Numbered from the stretch's first letter, positions 46,506 through 58,548 are shown. The stretch is DNA of 64,000 nucleotides from Halichoerus grypus (GCF_964656455.1 NC_135713.1:188536187-188600186); one strand, 5' to 3'. Numbers and translations: made by a program. The notes: generated by a model from the sequence alone, not told the origin.

Positions 46506-47810
46506 TAATAATGATAAGCTTGGGAGTACACAAAGAATTCTGCGTCTGAGAAAATACTGTAAGACAAGGAATTCTCTAGAAGGCTAACAAGGAAAACTCT
46601 GAGAGGGGAAAATCGTGTAGTTAGAGAATTTTTTAAATGGTGTTCAAGAACATGTAAAAGTAACTGGACTTGTGAGCCTATCTACCAGTAAACCATTAAA
46701 CCCTTACTAAAGAGAAAACTCCATTGTGCATGTAAATGTTTTGACTGTAATGGACTTCTTGTTGAGAAGTTTTTACCATATTTCAAGAAAAATACTTTCC
46801 TTCATGAGGTGGCTTATTTATTTTATTGTAGGAATGCACATGTCCAGCATGAGGAGAGAATCCGTGAGGGATGGAGATGTTTTTCTCTCTTCCAACCCTG
46901 TAGAACTTATCCATTTCCTCATTCAACAAATTATTATATCCTATGTGCCAAATATGGCGCAGATCAGTGGGAATCCAGCAATGAATAAAGTGTCAAGTTC
47001 CAGCCCTTCACAAATCTTACCTGGCCTGTCTCCTCTCTCTGGGCCAGTAGATATGCCCAAGCAGACAAGCAACACATTCAAAAAAACTCTTTTAGATCAT
47101 ATGTTGGAAACTCAATGCATATTTCTCAGGAAAACAATAGTGGTTGGTTTCCTGACCAGCCTAAAAGTGTTTCACAACAACAAAAGCATATCCAGCGTGG
47201 ATTACTGTTTTACTATTTCAACTACATTGACATTGTTTTAATGGTAAAATCCTTTGGAGGTCTAAATCAGAATGGTTCCAGCTGCATATCTTCTTTTCCC
47301 AGCAGCACTCACTCTATTAGAATCAGAATTGGCCATAGTGGTGCTGGAGGGGAGCCATGGGAAAGATGGGATAGTGATTCTTCCAGCCTAGGCCTTCAGT
47401 GGTTTGGGATTCCCAGGTACCAATTATATTAATCACTGCACAGTTTTCTAAATCAGGGTATAAATGCAGCTCTAACTTAGGCTTCCTCCCCCTTATCACA
47501 TGTGTGGGGATGATTCATGGGTCAAGTTCACAATTAGAGAAACCTGCTGTAGTCTCTCCATTTCTTCAGCATCCACAAAACCTGTGGCTTGAACTCTGAA
47601 GGTGCCTCACATGAGATGTTCTACATTATTTGAACTGCTATTAAAACTACAGACCTGGCACCTGAATTGTTCCTAACACTTAAAAAAATGGCCCTTGAAA
47701 AATCCTTCTTTCTTTGTTTTTTTTCTGATTCTGCATACCATACCATAAGCTAAAAATAAGCTTTTGAAGATTAATAAACAGAAACACATTTGCTTCCCAG
47801 AAATAAAATT
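46506..47810. other. Intergenic, nothing recognised
   Basis: The 171-codon plus frame at 46726-47241 overlaps another frame and has no recognisable domain, KRTAP composition or promoter context. I do not call it a gene. Confidence 0.35.
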
Positions 47811-47816
47811 TTTATT
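47811..47816 (-). other. Candidate poly(A) signal, KRTAP2 copy 3
   Basis: AATAAA on minus, ~365 nt after the stop. The context ('aaataaaatttttattat') differs from copies 1 and 2. Confidence 0.5.
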
Positions 47817-48180
47817 ATTTTACCATGTGAAACCCGATCATAAATATAATGATACCCTGGAAAAATATCCTGTCTTGTAATAGTAGAGATGTGATAATGA
47901 GTCAGTGTGATAGAGCTCCATTGAAGAGGAACTTTGATCTTTGTTCACTCATTTTTTCAAGCCAGGAATTCAAATGATGAAAGTTGGGATGTTTCTAAAG
48001 ATTGTCAAAGAGGGCCAGGATTAACTGGGTAATTATGTGGGAAAATGAATAGACAGCTACTGTTGAGTTAGTTGTTGAAGAGCATGTAGGTTGCAAAGGA
48101 GATATCTCTCATCAGATCCCTTGGGGTGGGAAGAGTTTTTGCATGTTTCTGAACACCTGGAATGTTTCTCAATGGGCTGT

Positions 48181-48570
48181 TCAGCAGCAGGGGGAGGTCC
48201 TGCAGGTGGTGCGGCAGGGGGCAGGCTGGCAGCAGGGGGGGCGGCAGCAGGGCGCCTGCACAGAGATGGGCTGGCAGCAGGTGGAGGCCCAGCAGCAGGG
48301 GCGGCAGACCACGGCCGTGCAGGACGTGGGGCAGCAGCTGATGGGGCGGCAGCAGCCCTCCTGCAGGGAGCAGGGGTCACAGCAGACAGGGCGGTGGCAG
48401 GGCTCACAGATGGGGCGCGTGCAGCGGCAGGTGCAGGTCACGGGGCGGCACACGGTGGTCTGGCAGGACACGGGGCGGCAGCAGCAGGGGTCACGGCAGC
48501 AGCAGGGCTGGCAGTAGCCTCCCCCACAGCCCGGGGAGGAGCAGGTGGAGCCGCAGCAGGAGCCGGACAT
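48181..48570 (-). CDS. KRTAP2: Keratin-associated protein 2 (copy 3)
   Basis: 129 residues, identical to the other KRTAP2 copies except Gly3 in place of Asp3 (GGC for GAC, base 48563). Shared sequence on the 3' side stops right at the stop codon: 'ttcagcagcaggggg' is common, but the preceding 'aatgggctg' is unique. On the 5' side it continues through the TATA box as in the other copies. Intact and presumably functional. Confidence 0.95.
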   Translation of the reverse strand: MSGSCCGSTCSSPGCGGGYCQPCCCRDPCCCRPVSCQTTVCRPVTCTCRCTRPICEPCHRPVCCDPCSLQEGCCRPISCCPTSCTAVVCRPCCWASTCCQPISVQAPCCRPPCCQPAPCRTTCRTSPCC

Positions 48571-48654
48571 GGTGATGTGTGGGGTTGGTTTGGGTTGGAC
48601 TGGTGAGAGGATTTGGGTGTTGTCAGGTGTGAATGTCTTTGTCGGGCTCTGGGG

Positions 48655-48664
48655 CCTTTATATA
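48655..48664 (-). promoter_or_regulatory. TATA box, KRTAP2 copy 3
   Basis: Minus strand TATATAAAGG, about 85 bp before the ATG. The flanks group with copy 2 (ccctggccgg, ggtcatttcctgg). Confidence 0.85.
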
Positions 48665-48719
48665 CCCTGGCCGGCTACTGCTGACCCCCAGGTCACAGGT
48701 CATTTCCTGGAGTTGTGGT

Positions 48720-51340
48720 TGCCTATCGACCTCTAGATTGGTGGATTCAGTTACTGAGGCAGAGATTCCAACATCATGGAAAGATGCTTTCCTTTCTGCC
48801 TGTCTGCTTTCTTCCTCATTGAAATGAATACTTGATGATTTATATCATCCAAAAAATTACTCCTGGAATAACCAATCCTTCCAGACCATGTCACATGACA
48901 AGTTGAAAGTTTGAAGAAGCCAGTGTTGCCACCATCATACTTTCCTCTTGTTTATCTTATTCACCACCCATGACTAAGTGTGAGACTGTAAGTTTCATGA
49001 GGTCACAGGCCTGGTTTCTGATTGACATTGAGATGAAGCAAGAATTTCTGAAAAAACCAAAATGACTCATGGAAGGAGACATGGACTGATTCTGCTATGG
49101 GAAGAATGGCCTAATGCTTCTGGAAAACAGAATAGTGCTTTACCTCATTTTTAAGGAAGTAATCACCAGAGGCACTGGAGTGACTCCAGTTGGCCTATAA
49201 ATCAGAGATACTTCTGGGACTCTTACTGTGTAAATGTCACCATGCTATTTGGGAGTGGAGAGGGAAAGGAAGAAAAGGAAGTTCTAAGTAGTTTCTTATC
49301 ACACAATAATGACACATGTTGGGATGGCAAGACAAAGGCAGATAAAGCAATGAAAGGAGAAGACTTTTCATGGGAAAACAAGGTCAAACTAAGTGAGGAC
49401 TTTATTCATATTATGCATTTTGAATGACCCTTCCTGACTATGGTCTTAGAAATAGAATTGAAATTGGGATTGCTCTTTCTTTCCAAGTGTGACCATAAGC
49501 ACTTGTATTGAGTTCTTCAAAACATATTGAAAATATTTATAAAGGAACCAGTTATCTTTCTGTTGTAGATGGTTTGGTTCATTGGCCAAGGGTTTGATTC
49601 CTTTGAAGTGTGAAATTGGCTTGGCAAAAACAGGGGGAACCACATGTACTGACGACTGATAAAATAGCTTTGTCTTTTTAAGCCACAGCTAAGGAAAGTG
49701 GGAGTATAGAAAATAAATTTATAGTTGGAAGGTAGGTTAAGGATGACATTGTCCAAGGCTTGCTGATGACTCTCAGACCAAATTTGTCTCCACAAAGTGT
49801 TTCATTTGATAGATAATGTTTTATACATTTGTTGGTCTGCCATAATCCTGGTCCTTGAAGGCCTTTGAGTTTGTGACCCATCATAGTCCTTCACAGTTTT
49901 TGAGTGTCCTGATTTGTAAAATGATTTCTCTAAAGTCATGCAGATAAAAGGATGGCAAAGTGTTGACAACACTGTGGTCTTCTGTTGACTCTAAACACCG
50001 ATGAATGACCCCTAGTCTTTTCCAGCTCTGAGTTACTTCAGACTAGTGAACAGGTAGTCCTAGTTATCAAAACTTCTATCCCATCTAGTGAAGTAAAATG
50101 GGAACTTGCTTGATTTATGGTTTAGTGTATTGTTTATTTGTCCTAGAATATATACAGCAATTCAAATAGTAAGAATAGAAAGATGTCTGTAAACTCACTG
50201 CATTTGTTAAGTAACAAAAAGGACAGAATACTAAGAAATTCTGTGTCCTTAAATCATAGACTGTCAGAAACTTTGCTGTTTTAAGACACATTGGTAAGAA
50301 TGGAAGATCCCACTATTTCTGGGACAGGATCTTAGTCATCTTAACACAGAGAAGCAGCCTCAATATCCAACCCAAAGGCAGAGTTTCCGATAAGAGGTTT
50401 TTAGGTACAACATTCCTCATTTATCTTAATTCTATAGTTTTCAAGAAAGAGGACCTAAGTCCTGTCACAGCCCAGTCCTGATGTTAATTCTTTTGCACAA
50501 ACCCATTTTGCTTTGAGCCCGTTAAGACACCATTTCGTGTAATTTTACGTAAACTCTACCATTCTTCAAAATTCTATAAAAAAAACTTTGTTGGGTGGGA
50601 TGCCCCGGTCCTATGCTGTGTAGTCTCCTTTGCTGAAGCACATAAATAAACCTAAGCTTGTTGGACAAGAGATTGTCCCCAGTCTTTACCATGTGGGCTT
50701 TTTTAGTCCTATTATTTGAATTCCAGATGTTCTGCAAGAACATAATTACCGGAGTGGGAACAAGTAAATGTTAACCATGGTGGTGAGAAATTGTGGGATT
50801 TTTGTGGTTGGACTGAAAAAGTATGCAATGCTGGTGACTTTTTCTGATGGTGAACCATGCCCTCTTCTACATAGTTTCATGAGTTGTGTTTTGTTAGGAA
50901 CTGGCCACTGGATGTTTGGAATGTTTTTAAATTCTGAAAACAGAATATGCATTCCCTGTTCTCCAAAATGATCTTTGAAATACCCTCCAATCATAAGAGT
51001 CAGAGATGGAGATGGGAAAGAGTGAGGGAGAAAGGGCAGGAGGAGGGTAGGGATGACAAAGAGGGATTCAGATTCTTCCTCCGTCACCTAGCAGTTGTGT
51101 GGCTTAGAGCTGATACCTGTCCCTCTGCCAGCATGTTTCCTCAGCTATAGAAGGGGAAGAGTCATCTGTCCCTGCTGTTCTTCATAGGCCAGGTTTATCA
51201 TGAAATCTCTACAACGTGGAAGACAAAAGAAATGGATATCATTCATTGAAAAGAGAATGTTTTAGATGGGAAAAACTCTAGGTGATCAGGGAGTGGGTGG
51301 GATTTTTTTTCTGGAATTTAACAAATATCTTTTCTGCCTA
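48720..51340. other. Intergenic; possible LTR scrap near 50.5-50.8 kb
   Basis: No gene was recognised across 2.6 kb. The part at about 50520-50760 ('atgctgtgtagtctcctttg', 'cacataaataaacctaag') resembles the 3' part of a retroviral LTR with a poly(A) signal; low confidence. The frames at 49446-49884 and 50746-51150 have no domain. Confidence 0.4.
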
Positions 51341-51444
51341 GGGGCACCTGGGTGGCTCAGTTACGTGACTTGATCTCAGGGTCATGAGTTCAAGCCCCGT
51401 GTTGGGCTCCATGCTGGGTGTGGAGCTTACTTAAAAAAATTTTT
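51341..51444 (+). mobile_element. Short CAN-SINE-related tRNA element
   Basis: Head 'ggggcacctgggtggctcag' and 'gggtcatgagttcaagcccc', then a short A-rich end. At ~100 bp it is shorter than the other SINEs: internally deleted or an older, tRNA-only form. No clear TSD. Confidence 0.8.
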
Positions 51445-52920
51445 GTTTTCAGCCTAAGAAATACCATTTGCCTAAAGCCAGGGAAGACTAACCCAAGTAA
51501 TCTTTCAGAGTTTCTTACAGTCTGAGTTGTTTAATTCCTTTGGGTGGTTCAGGGTAGAAGGAAAAGTCCATCAGATGCATGTATTATCCCCAGCTCTCCT
51601 TGCTCCTGATGCTAAACCCTTATTCTTAAAGCTTGTAATCTAGGGCTCTTTCCTATGGATTAGCTGATCAACTTTTAAAGAGCATTTTCATTCTGAGACA
51701 GCCTCAATCTGATGATGAATTTTTTTTTTGCCCTGTTTTCTTATACTTAGGAAATCTTAGGAATATGCTTTGTTACATTAGGAAATCTGTTTCTGCCACT
51801 GGATGTGAACTATCTTGAAAAAACAAAAATCCTTCTCCTCAATCTTCTCCCACTCTCAGTGACATAATACGTAATAAATAGCATATCTTTTGAGCCCATT
51901 TAATACAGTGATGTTCAAATGTGCAACAAGGAAATCAGTGGATGGTACTGGGTGAATACTGTGTGCCAGGCACTTTACATACATAAGGTCATTTAACTTT
52001 CCCAGCAACCTACATTTATGAGGATTAACTTTCCCATTTGGCCCATGAGGAAACCTGAGGGTCAGAGAAGTTAAGTTATACTGATGCTGAAGATTCTGCT
52101 TAAAGTAGAATATCTACCTTTTAGAATTCTTGTCATGAAGACAATTACCTTCTCATTTTGTTTGATTCAACAAATAGAGATCAAGTACCAACCATATTCT
52201 AAACATTGAGCTCAGTACTGAAAGCCAGAATAAATAAATTGTGGCCCCTTCATTGGAGACAGAGAAATAGATCATCTCAATATTATGCCATATGGGGAAG
52301 GAAGTAAGCATAGGATACTATTGGCACATGTTAGGGGCACCTAACCTGCTCTGTGTGTGTGTGTGCATGCATGTGCATCCATGTACACACATGTCCGTGT
52401 GTGGGTGTGTATATGTGATGGAGGGGTTAGGACAGGACTACTACAGAAGGCTGAGCTGAATCTTTGAAATGACTCAGTGTTAGGTAGGTGAAGAAAGTGG
52501 AGGGAAGGGGTAGGTGGAAAAAAATATTCCAGGCAAATGAAAGAATATGACAGAAGCAAAGACATATGGAACTGCATGGCATGTGCCAGTTACTGTGAGT
52601 TTAGTGTTACTTGCAGTGAAACTTAGTGGGGGGTGTTGAGACATGAACCTGGACATGTGGGCAAAGGACAGACCCTGGAGGACCCCATGTGCACAGATTT
52701 CCTACCCACGTAAGCAGTCTGAGGACTAGCCTGGCCATCCTGTACCACCTTCTAAGATGCATATCAGGATTCCTAGCACCTCTCCCTTTCCTCTCCTGTC
52801 TTCCTCACCTTCTCTGTCTTGTCTTCCTTCTTCCTATTCCTTGTCTGATCATCTGTGTACACTAATAAACATGCACTACTGAATGAATCAGAAAGCAGGG
52901 AAGTTTACAGGAAAAATGAG
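51445..52920. other. Intergenic; MIR and TG repeat
   Basis: No gene was recognised. A MIR lies at 51940-52080 ('gtgtgccaggcactttacat', 'cccatgaggaaacctgaggg'). A degenerate TG/CATG microsatellite lies at 52352-52415. Confidence 0.5.
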
Positions 52921-52926
52921 TTTATT
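52921..52926 (-). other. Candidate poly(A) signal, KRTAP2 copy 4
   Basis: AATAAA on minus in 'gagtttattgaaaacaag', similar to the copy 1 and 2 sites. About 313 nt after the stop. Confidence 0.65.
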
Positions 52927-53238
52927 GAAAACAAGTGAGCAGCACATTACAAAAGATGGCAGGGAGGGTTTGAGCAGCCCTCAGAGTTCAGGATGGGTTT
53001 GCAAAGTCCATTTTGAGGACCTTTGAAGAGAGATTTACCATCCATGGTGTCTTCTGTTGATGGAGACGTAGGAATTTGGCTGAGGGTGGTGATGGACATC
53101 TGCTTGTGTATCCAAATGGTAGGATGTAAAAATGACTATTGTCACGTTATGAAAAACATCTATTTTTCTTTCTACTTTCTTGAAATGCAGAATGGGTGCT
53201 TAGGCTCCAGTGTGTTGCTCTGTGGGGGTGGTGGGGTC

Positions 53239-53628
53239 TCAGCAGCAGGGGGAAGTCCTGCAGGTGGTGCGGCAGGGGGCAGGCTGGCAGCAGGGGGGGC
53301 GGCAGCAGGGCGCCTGCACAGAGATGGGCTGGCAGCAGGTGGAGGCCCAGCAGCAGGGGCGGCAGACCACGGCCGTGCAGGACGTGGGGCAGCAGCTGAT
53401 GGGGCGGCAGCAGCCCTCCTGCAGGGAGCAGGGGTCACAGCAGACAGGGCGGTGGCAGGGCTCACAGATGGGGCGCGTGCAGCGGCAGGTGCAGGTCACG
53501 GGGCGGCACACGGTGGTCTGGCAGGACACGGGGCGGCAGCAGCAGGGGTCACGGCAGCAGCAGGGCTGGCAGTAGCCTCCCCCACAGCCCGGGGAGGAGC
53601 AGGTGGAGCCGCAGCAGGAGTCGGACAT
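53239..53628 (-). CDS. KRTAP2: Keratin-associated protein 2 (copy 4)
   Basis: Protein identical to copies 1 and 2. One synonymous difference was noted: Thr125 is ACT instead of ACC (base 53254). The 3' identity ends at the stop (shared 'tcagcagcaggggg'; the preceding 'gtggggtc' is unique). In the 5' UTR it carries gatgtgCgggg like copy 1. It is the last KRTAP2 before the KRTAP4-type gene. Intact. The plus strand opposite the gene is also open for about 200 codons, but as a GC-rich alanine/glycine shadow. Confidence 0.95.
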   Translation of the reverse strand: MSDSCCGSTCSSPGCGGGYCQPCCCRDPCCCRPVSCQTTVCRPVTCTCRCTRPICEPCHRPVCCDPCSLQEGCCRPISCCPTSCTAVVCRPCCWASTCCQPISVQAPCCRPPCCQPAPCRTTCRTSPCC

Positions 53629-53712
53629 GGTGATGTGCGGGGTTGGTTTGGGTTGGACTGGTGAGAGGATTTGGGTGTTGTCAGGTGTGAATGTCTTTGT
53701 CGGGCTCTGGGG

Positions 53713-53722
53713 CCTTTATATA
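53713..53722 (-). promoter_or_regulatory. TATA box, KRTAP2 copy 4
   Basis: Minus strand TATATAAAGG, about 85 bp before the ATG. An inverted CCAAT (plus strand ccaat, 53778-53782) lies ~56 bp upstream, as in copy 1. Confidence 0.85.
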
Positions 53723-53789
53723 CCCTGGCCAGCTGCTGATGACCACCAGGACACATGATTATTTCTTAATCTTCTGGCCAATTAGTGAG

Positions 53790-55379
53790 GATTTAGCATT
53801 GAGTAAATGATGTTTTTTGAATCTTCACCTTATACACATCCATGCACCCAACCACAAACATTCCTTTGTTTTCCATATTGTTTATTCTTACCAAATGTAG
53901 ACATTAGATTCAATTCTGATGAATTTTCCTTTGAAATATTCCTAACTCATACAAGAGAAAAGAGTATGTTTTCTAAACTAGAATAGCATCTAATCATTCT
54001 GCCCTTTAGCCTTGAAGTCAGCATTTTATTGCTGGACTTCAAAGACTCACATAATTACCACCCAAACAGTGACTTCCCTTATTTACACCCGTGCCTCTAA
54101 CAGTAACAGGTTAATAGCAACACTCTTGTGCCAGCCAGTAGACATCTATCTGCTTCCTAGATGTCTCCTTCCATGACTCACCGAGAGGCAGGTTTGTGGT
54201 TTTCAGATGAGGAGGGACTACATGGTATCCTGGACCCTGCCATCCTGGTTTAGTCACTCTTCCCCAGTAGGTCCTGGGCTGTTCTGCCCCATTTACCTGG
54301 AATGCCCTCCTCTTCTCGACCAAACTCAACTTCTACCTTTACTGTAAAATTTTCATCAAGGATCTGTTGCAATTTTTATCTTTGTAATTTATTCAGGATT
54401 AATCATTGCATGTGTAGATTCTGGGAAGGGGCTGTAGAGAACATATAGGCCTATCCCCTCATCTTACAAGAGAGGTCATGTGGGTTCACCACAGTCACAC
54501 GATGGGGTCTAGGTCTCCTCCGTCCTCAGTAAGCAGCCTCTACTATGAGGTTTATGTTTATTCGGTAGACCATAGTCTTCAGACAGAGAGAACATTGCAA
54601 GTATTCCCCCCATTTTTATATTAAGTCTTTAAGTAAGCATCATTAAAAGTGATAATGGAAAAGAGGTAGGGAAGTGTCTTGTCCCAGTGAGAGATAATCC
54701 AAAAGGGCCCCAGGACTTGTTTGCTGGGTCAGATCTGTGCACCAGTGCAGAGGTTTCTCTCTGAGAAGCGATCAACAGATCTTGGCTTATTGGTGGGTGG
54801 GTGTGTGGGGTTTGCTTGTTCCGGGATGTTCAAAGTGTAGTCTGATTCCCTCTGGTAACACATTGTGGCACTATGAGATAATGCGCTTATCTAATTCCTT
54901 TTACTGTTTTTTAATTATACTTCACCCCATACCTTACCCTTTGTGATGAGTTCCATAAATTTACTTCTTATTTATGAAGTAGTGATGTACTTTTCCTTTG
55001 GATTTGAGGGGGAAAAGAAAAGAATCCTGTTCCATTAACCCCACTTACTTTCTGTGAGCATTAAATGAAAGAAAGGACCAGGAGCTTGCAAACCACCAAT
55101 CAAATGTCCTAAAGTTACTACCTTGAGCTTAAGGGGAGTGGCTTTTTATTGTTTTCAAAAGGGGATTAGTTTATTTTTGCTTCAGTGATATCATGGAAGA
55201 TATCATGGATGTGAATTATATTAAATTCATTCTCTAAATCTCTTCACCCCAAGATTCTTTCTTGGCTCCTTTACAATATTAGTTGATTTTTAGTGTGCAG
55301 GTGCAGACTAAGTAATTCTCTGAGATAATGTGGCTAGAATTACGTGCAAGCTAGTTTCTTGTTGCCACCATGGTTGATT
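53790..55379. other. Intergenic, nothing recognised
   Basis: No gene or named repeat. The short frames at 54111-54329 and 54737-54946 carry no domain. Confidence 0.4.
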
Positions 55380-55870
55380 TAGTCAGCTGTAATGCATAAC
55401 AAGCAACCAAAAACTCTCAGCATATAGAATAACAAGTATTTATTTCTTGGTCACATGTCTGCAGGTCAGTTGGGTTTTGGCTGATTAAGGCTGGTCTTGG
55501 CTTCTGACAGTGGGTTGGTTTGGGACTTCCTTCTGAATTAGAGTTGCCAGATTTAGCAAATAAATATACAGGTGCCAAGTTAAAATTTGATTTCAGATGA
55601 ACAAATAAATCTTTAGTATAAGTTTGTCTGAGTATGCATGGGGCATACTTACATTAAAAATTTGTTATTTATCTGAAATTAAAATTTAATGAAGTTGGCA
55701 ACCCTGGTTCTGATGGTATAAGCACACGGGAGCAAGGCAGTCATGCGGACATATTTAAAGTCTTTGGGTGGATCATGTCCTCTAACATCCCACTGGCTAA
55801 AGCAAGTCACATGGTGAAGTCCAAGTCACAGGGTGGGAGACTGGGAGAGGATACTTCTCCTAAAAGGAGT
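55380..55870. repeat. Old interspersed repeat hosting a palindromic element
   Basis: 'tcagctgtaatgcataacaa', 'tcttggtcacatgtctgcag' on the left and 'ggcagtcatgcggacatatt', 'gcaagtcacatggtgaagtc' on the right read as two halves of one decayed repeat of unknown family, split by 55543-55702. Confidence 0.4.
55543..55702. mobile_element. Palindromic MITE-like element (~160 bp)
   Basis: Terminal gttgcca (55543-55549) is the inverted complement of tggcaac (55696-55702). Internal arms also pair: 'gatttcagatgaacaaataa' against 'tgttatttatctgaaatta', and 'tagtataagt' against 'acttacatta'. The structure fits a palindromic non-autonomous DNA transposon (MER53-like by recollection). The whole element would form a long hairpin. 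Confidence 0.65.
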
Positions 55871-56080
55871 AACATTATGTAGTAAACATTAAGAAGAATA
55901 ATCTAATCTACCAGAGCAATGAGTCAATTATTTTAGGAATCTTTGTTGTGAAGCTTGGACAAAGACTTTTAGAAAGTCAAATTAGATGTTCACTGCATTT
56001 CCATTCATTTGGGTAACTTTTATTTCTCTTCCTCCTCCTCAGTGGTCAACCAGGAAATGTCATTGATTTAAAAAGGGACT

Positions 56081-56740
56081 TCCTGATCTACACATTTAGA
56101 GCAATCCTTATCAAAATACCAACAGCATTTTTTACAGAACTAGAACAAACAATCCCAAAATTTGTATGGAACCACGAAAGACCCCAAATAGCCAAAGCAA
56201 TCTTGAAAAAGAAAAGCAAAGCTGGAGACATCACAATTCCAGACTTCAAATTATAGTGCAAAGCTATAGTAATCAAAACACTGTGGTACTGGCACAAAAT
56301 AGACACATAGGTCAATGGAACAGACCAGAAAATCCAGAAATGAACCCACAACTATATGGTCGATTAATAATTAATATTCAACAGAGCAGGAAAGAATATC
56401 CAACGGGAGAAGGACAGTCTCTACAACAAATGGTGTTGGGAAAATTGGACAGCAACATGCAGAAGAATGAAACTAGGTCACTTTCTTACACCATACACAA
56501 AAACAAATTCAAAATGGATATGAGACCTAAAACCATAAAAATCCTAGAAGACAGCACAGGCAGTAATGTCTCTGACATTTGCCATAGCAAATTTTTTCTA
56601 GATATGTCTCCTGAGGCAAGGGCAATAAAGCAAAAATAATCTATCAGGACTACATCAAAATGAAAAGTGTCTGCACAGCCAAGAAAACAGTGGACAAAAC
56701 TAAAATTAGGCAGCCTATGGGATGGGAGAAGATATATGTC
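56081..56740 (+). mobile_element. Old L1 ORF2 fragment, plus strand
   Basis: The frame 56166-56639 and its neighbours give post-RT ORF2 features ('[18 protein letters not shown]', '[17 protein letters not shown]'). Stops and shifts are frequent. It ends abruptly at about 56740, where sequence in the opposite orientation begins. Confidence 0.8.
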
Positions 56741-57490
56741 TGATAGGGAAAAATCCCTTCTACTTACCTTTTCAGCATTTCTTTGGCTAATCTTGGACCT
56801 TTTCTTTTCTATATGCATTTAAAAACAGTTAATCATACTCTATTAAAAAATCTCATTAGAATTTTGATCAGAATGGCATTAAATTTATTGATTCAACTAG
56901 GAAGAATTGACATATATGTGATATTAAATCTTCCCAGTAATAAACCTGACATTAACTGTTCATTTACATACAGATTTCCAAAGAGTATTTTGAACTTTTC
57001 TTCATAAACATTGCACAGTTTTGTTAGACTTATTTTGAAGCAGTTTATAATATTTGTAGCTATTGTGAATGAAATCTTCCTTCCTATTAAATTAGAATTA
57101 CTAATTGACTCTTGCAAGTTATAAGAATGTTATTTTTTTTTTTTTTTTTTTGTCAGTACTCTATATAGTGATTTCTCTAAACTCTCTTTTTAGCACAAGT
57201 TTGTGGGTTTTCTTGGATTTCCTATGTTGACAACAGTATTGTCCACAAATATCAGCTTTTTTTTTTTGGTAACACTTTTTTTCTTATCAGATTGCATTGG
57301 TGAGGATCTCAAATACAACAATGAATGATGAGTGATATGCGTTATCCTTGCCTTATTCTAAACTTTAGTAGGAATACTTGTTATTTGTTAACTATTATGT
57401 TTGCTATGAAGTTTTGATAAATAGCATTCATTAGGATAAAAATGTCCTCTTTTAGCCCTATTTTACTTAGAGTGTTTTAAATAGTAAATG

Positions 57491-58046
57491 GCTGTTGTGA
57501 TGGCCAATTTTATGTGTCAACTTGACTGGGCCATAGGATGCCCAGACATTTGGACAAACATTATTCTGGGTATGTCTGTGAAAGTGTTTCTGAGTAAGAT
57601 TAATATTCAAATCAGTAGACTGAATAAAGCAGATTGCCCTCCTCTCCAATGTGGGTAGACCTCATCCAATCAACTGAAGGTCTGAATAGAACAAAACTGC
57701 TAATGTCCCCTCACTTTGACTAAAAAGGAGCTCCTCATGTCTGACTCCCTTGATATCAGTCTTTTCCTGAAACATTGACTCTTCTTGGGTCTTGAGCCTG
57801 CTGGCTTTTGATTTGGAATTTACACCATCAGATCTTCTGGGTCTCCAGCTTATTGAATGCAGATCTTAGGATTTCTCAAATTCTGTAATCACATAAACCA
57901 ATTCCCTAAAATAAATACCTCTCTCTCTCTATATATATATATATGTATGATTCTGTATATGTGTGTGTGTGTTTATGTATATGAATGTGCATCTATATCT
58001 ATATCTGTCTCCTATTGGTTCTGTTTCTCTGGAGAACCCTAATACA
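57491..58046 (+). repeat. Medium-reiteration repeat, second copy
   Basis: 'gatggccaattttatgtgtc', 'aacttgactgggccatagga' at the start and 'ggttctgtttctctggagaa' at the end. Opposite orientation to the copy at 29157-29550 and more complete. It contains a CT/TA microsatellite at about 57920-57990. Confidence 0.7.
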
Positions 58047-58349
58047 TTTATATATTATTGAATTATTTTCCCATTATTGAATTTCCCATGTTTTTGAATT
58101 TTGCCATATTATTGAATTATTGATATAATCCTGAAGTTTTTCCTCTTTAATATAGTAGTATCAACAAGCCTATTTAAATATTGTCTAATTTTGAAGCATT
58201 CCTGAATGTCTAGGACAAACTCTATTTGGTTATGATGTGTTACTCCTTTTATATATTGCTAAATTTCACTTGTATTTATGGGAATTTTGCATCTATAATC
58301 TTCAATAATATAGGCCTATAATTTTCCTTTATCACATTGTTCTTGTATT

Positions 58350-58548
58350 TTTTTTTTTTTTTAAAGATTTTATTTATTTATTTGAGAGAGAGAGAATGAG
58401 AGAGAGCACATGAGAGCGGGGAGGGTCAGAGGGAGAAGCAGACTCCCTGCCGAGCAGGGAGCCCGATGCGGGACTCAATCCAGGGACTCCAGGATCATGA
58501 CCTGAGCTGAAGGCAGTCGCTTAATCAACTGAGCCACCCAGGCGCCCT
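58350..58548 (-). mobile_element. CAN-SINE, minus strand, with TSD
   Basis: Poly-T, 'aaagattttatttatttatt', GA-rich middle, and the end 'gagccacccaggcgccc'. TSD tgttcttgtat at 58339-58349 and 58549-58559. Confidence 0.93.

Noticed and set aside
46726..47241. 171-codon plus-strand frame as a possible gene
   Set aside because: No domain, no TATA or poly(A) arrangement like its neighbours, overlapping frames of equal quality, and ordinary AT-rich composition.
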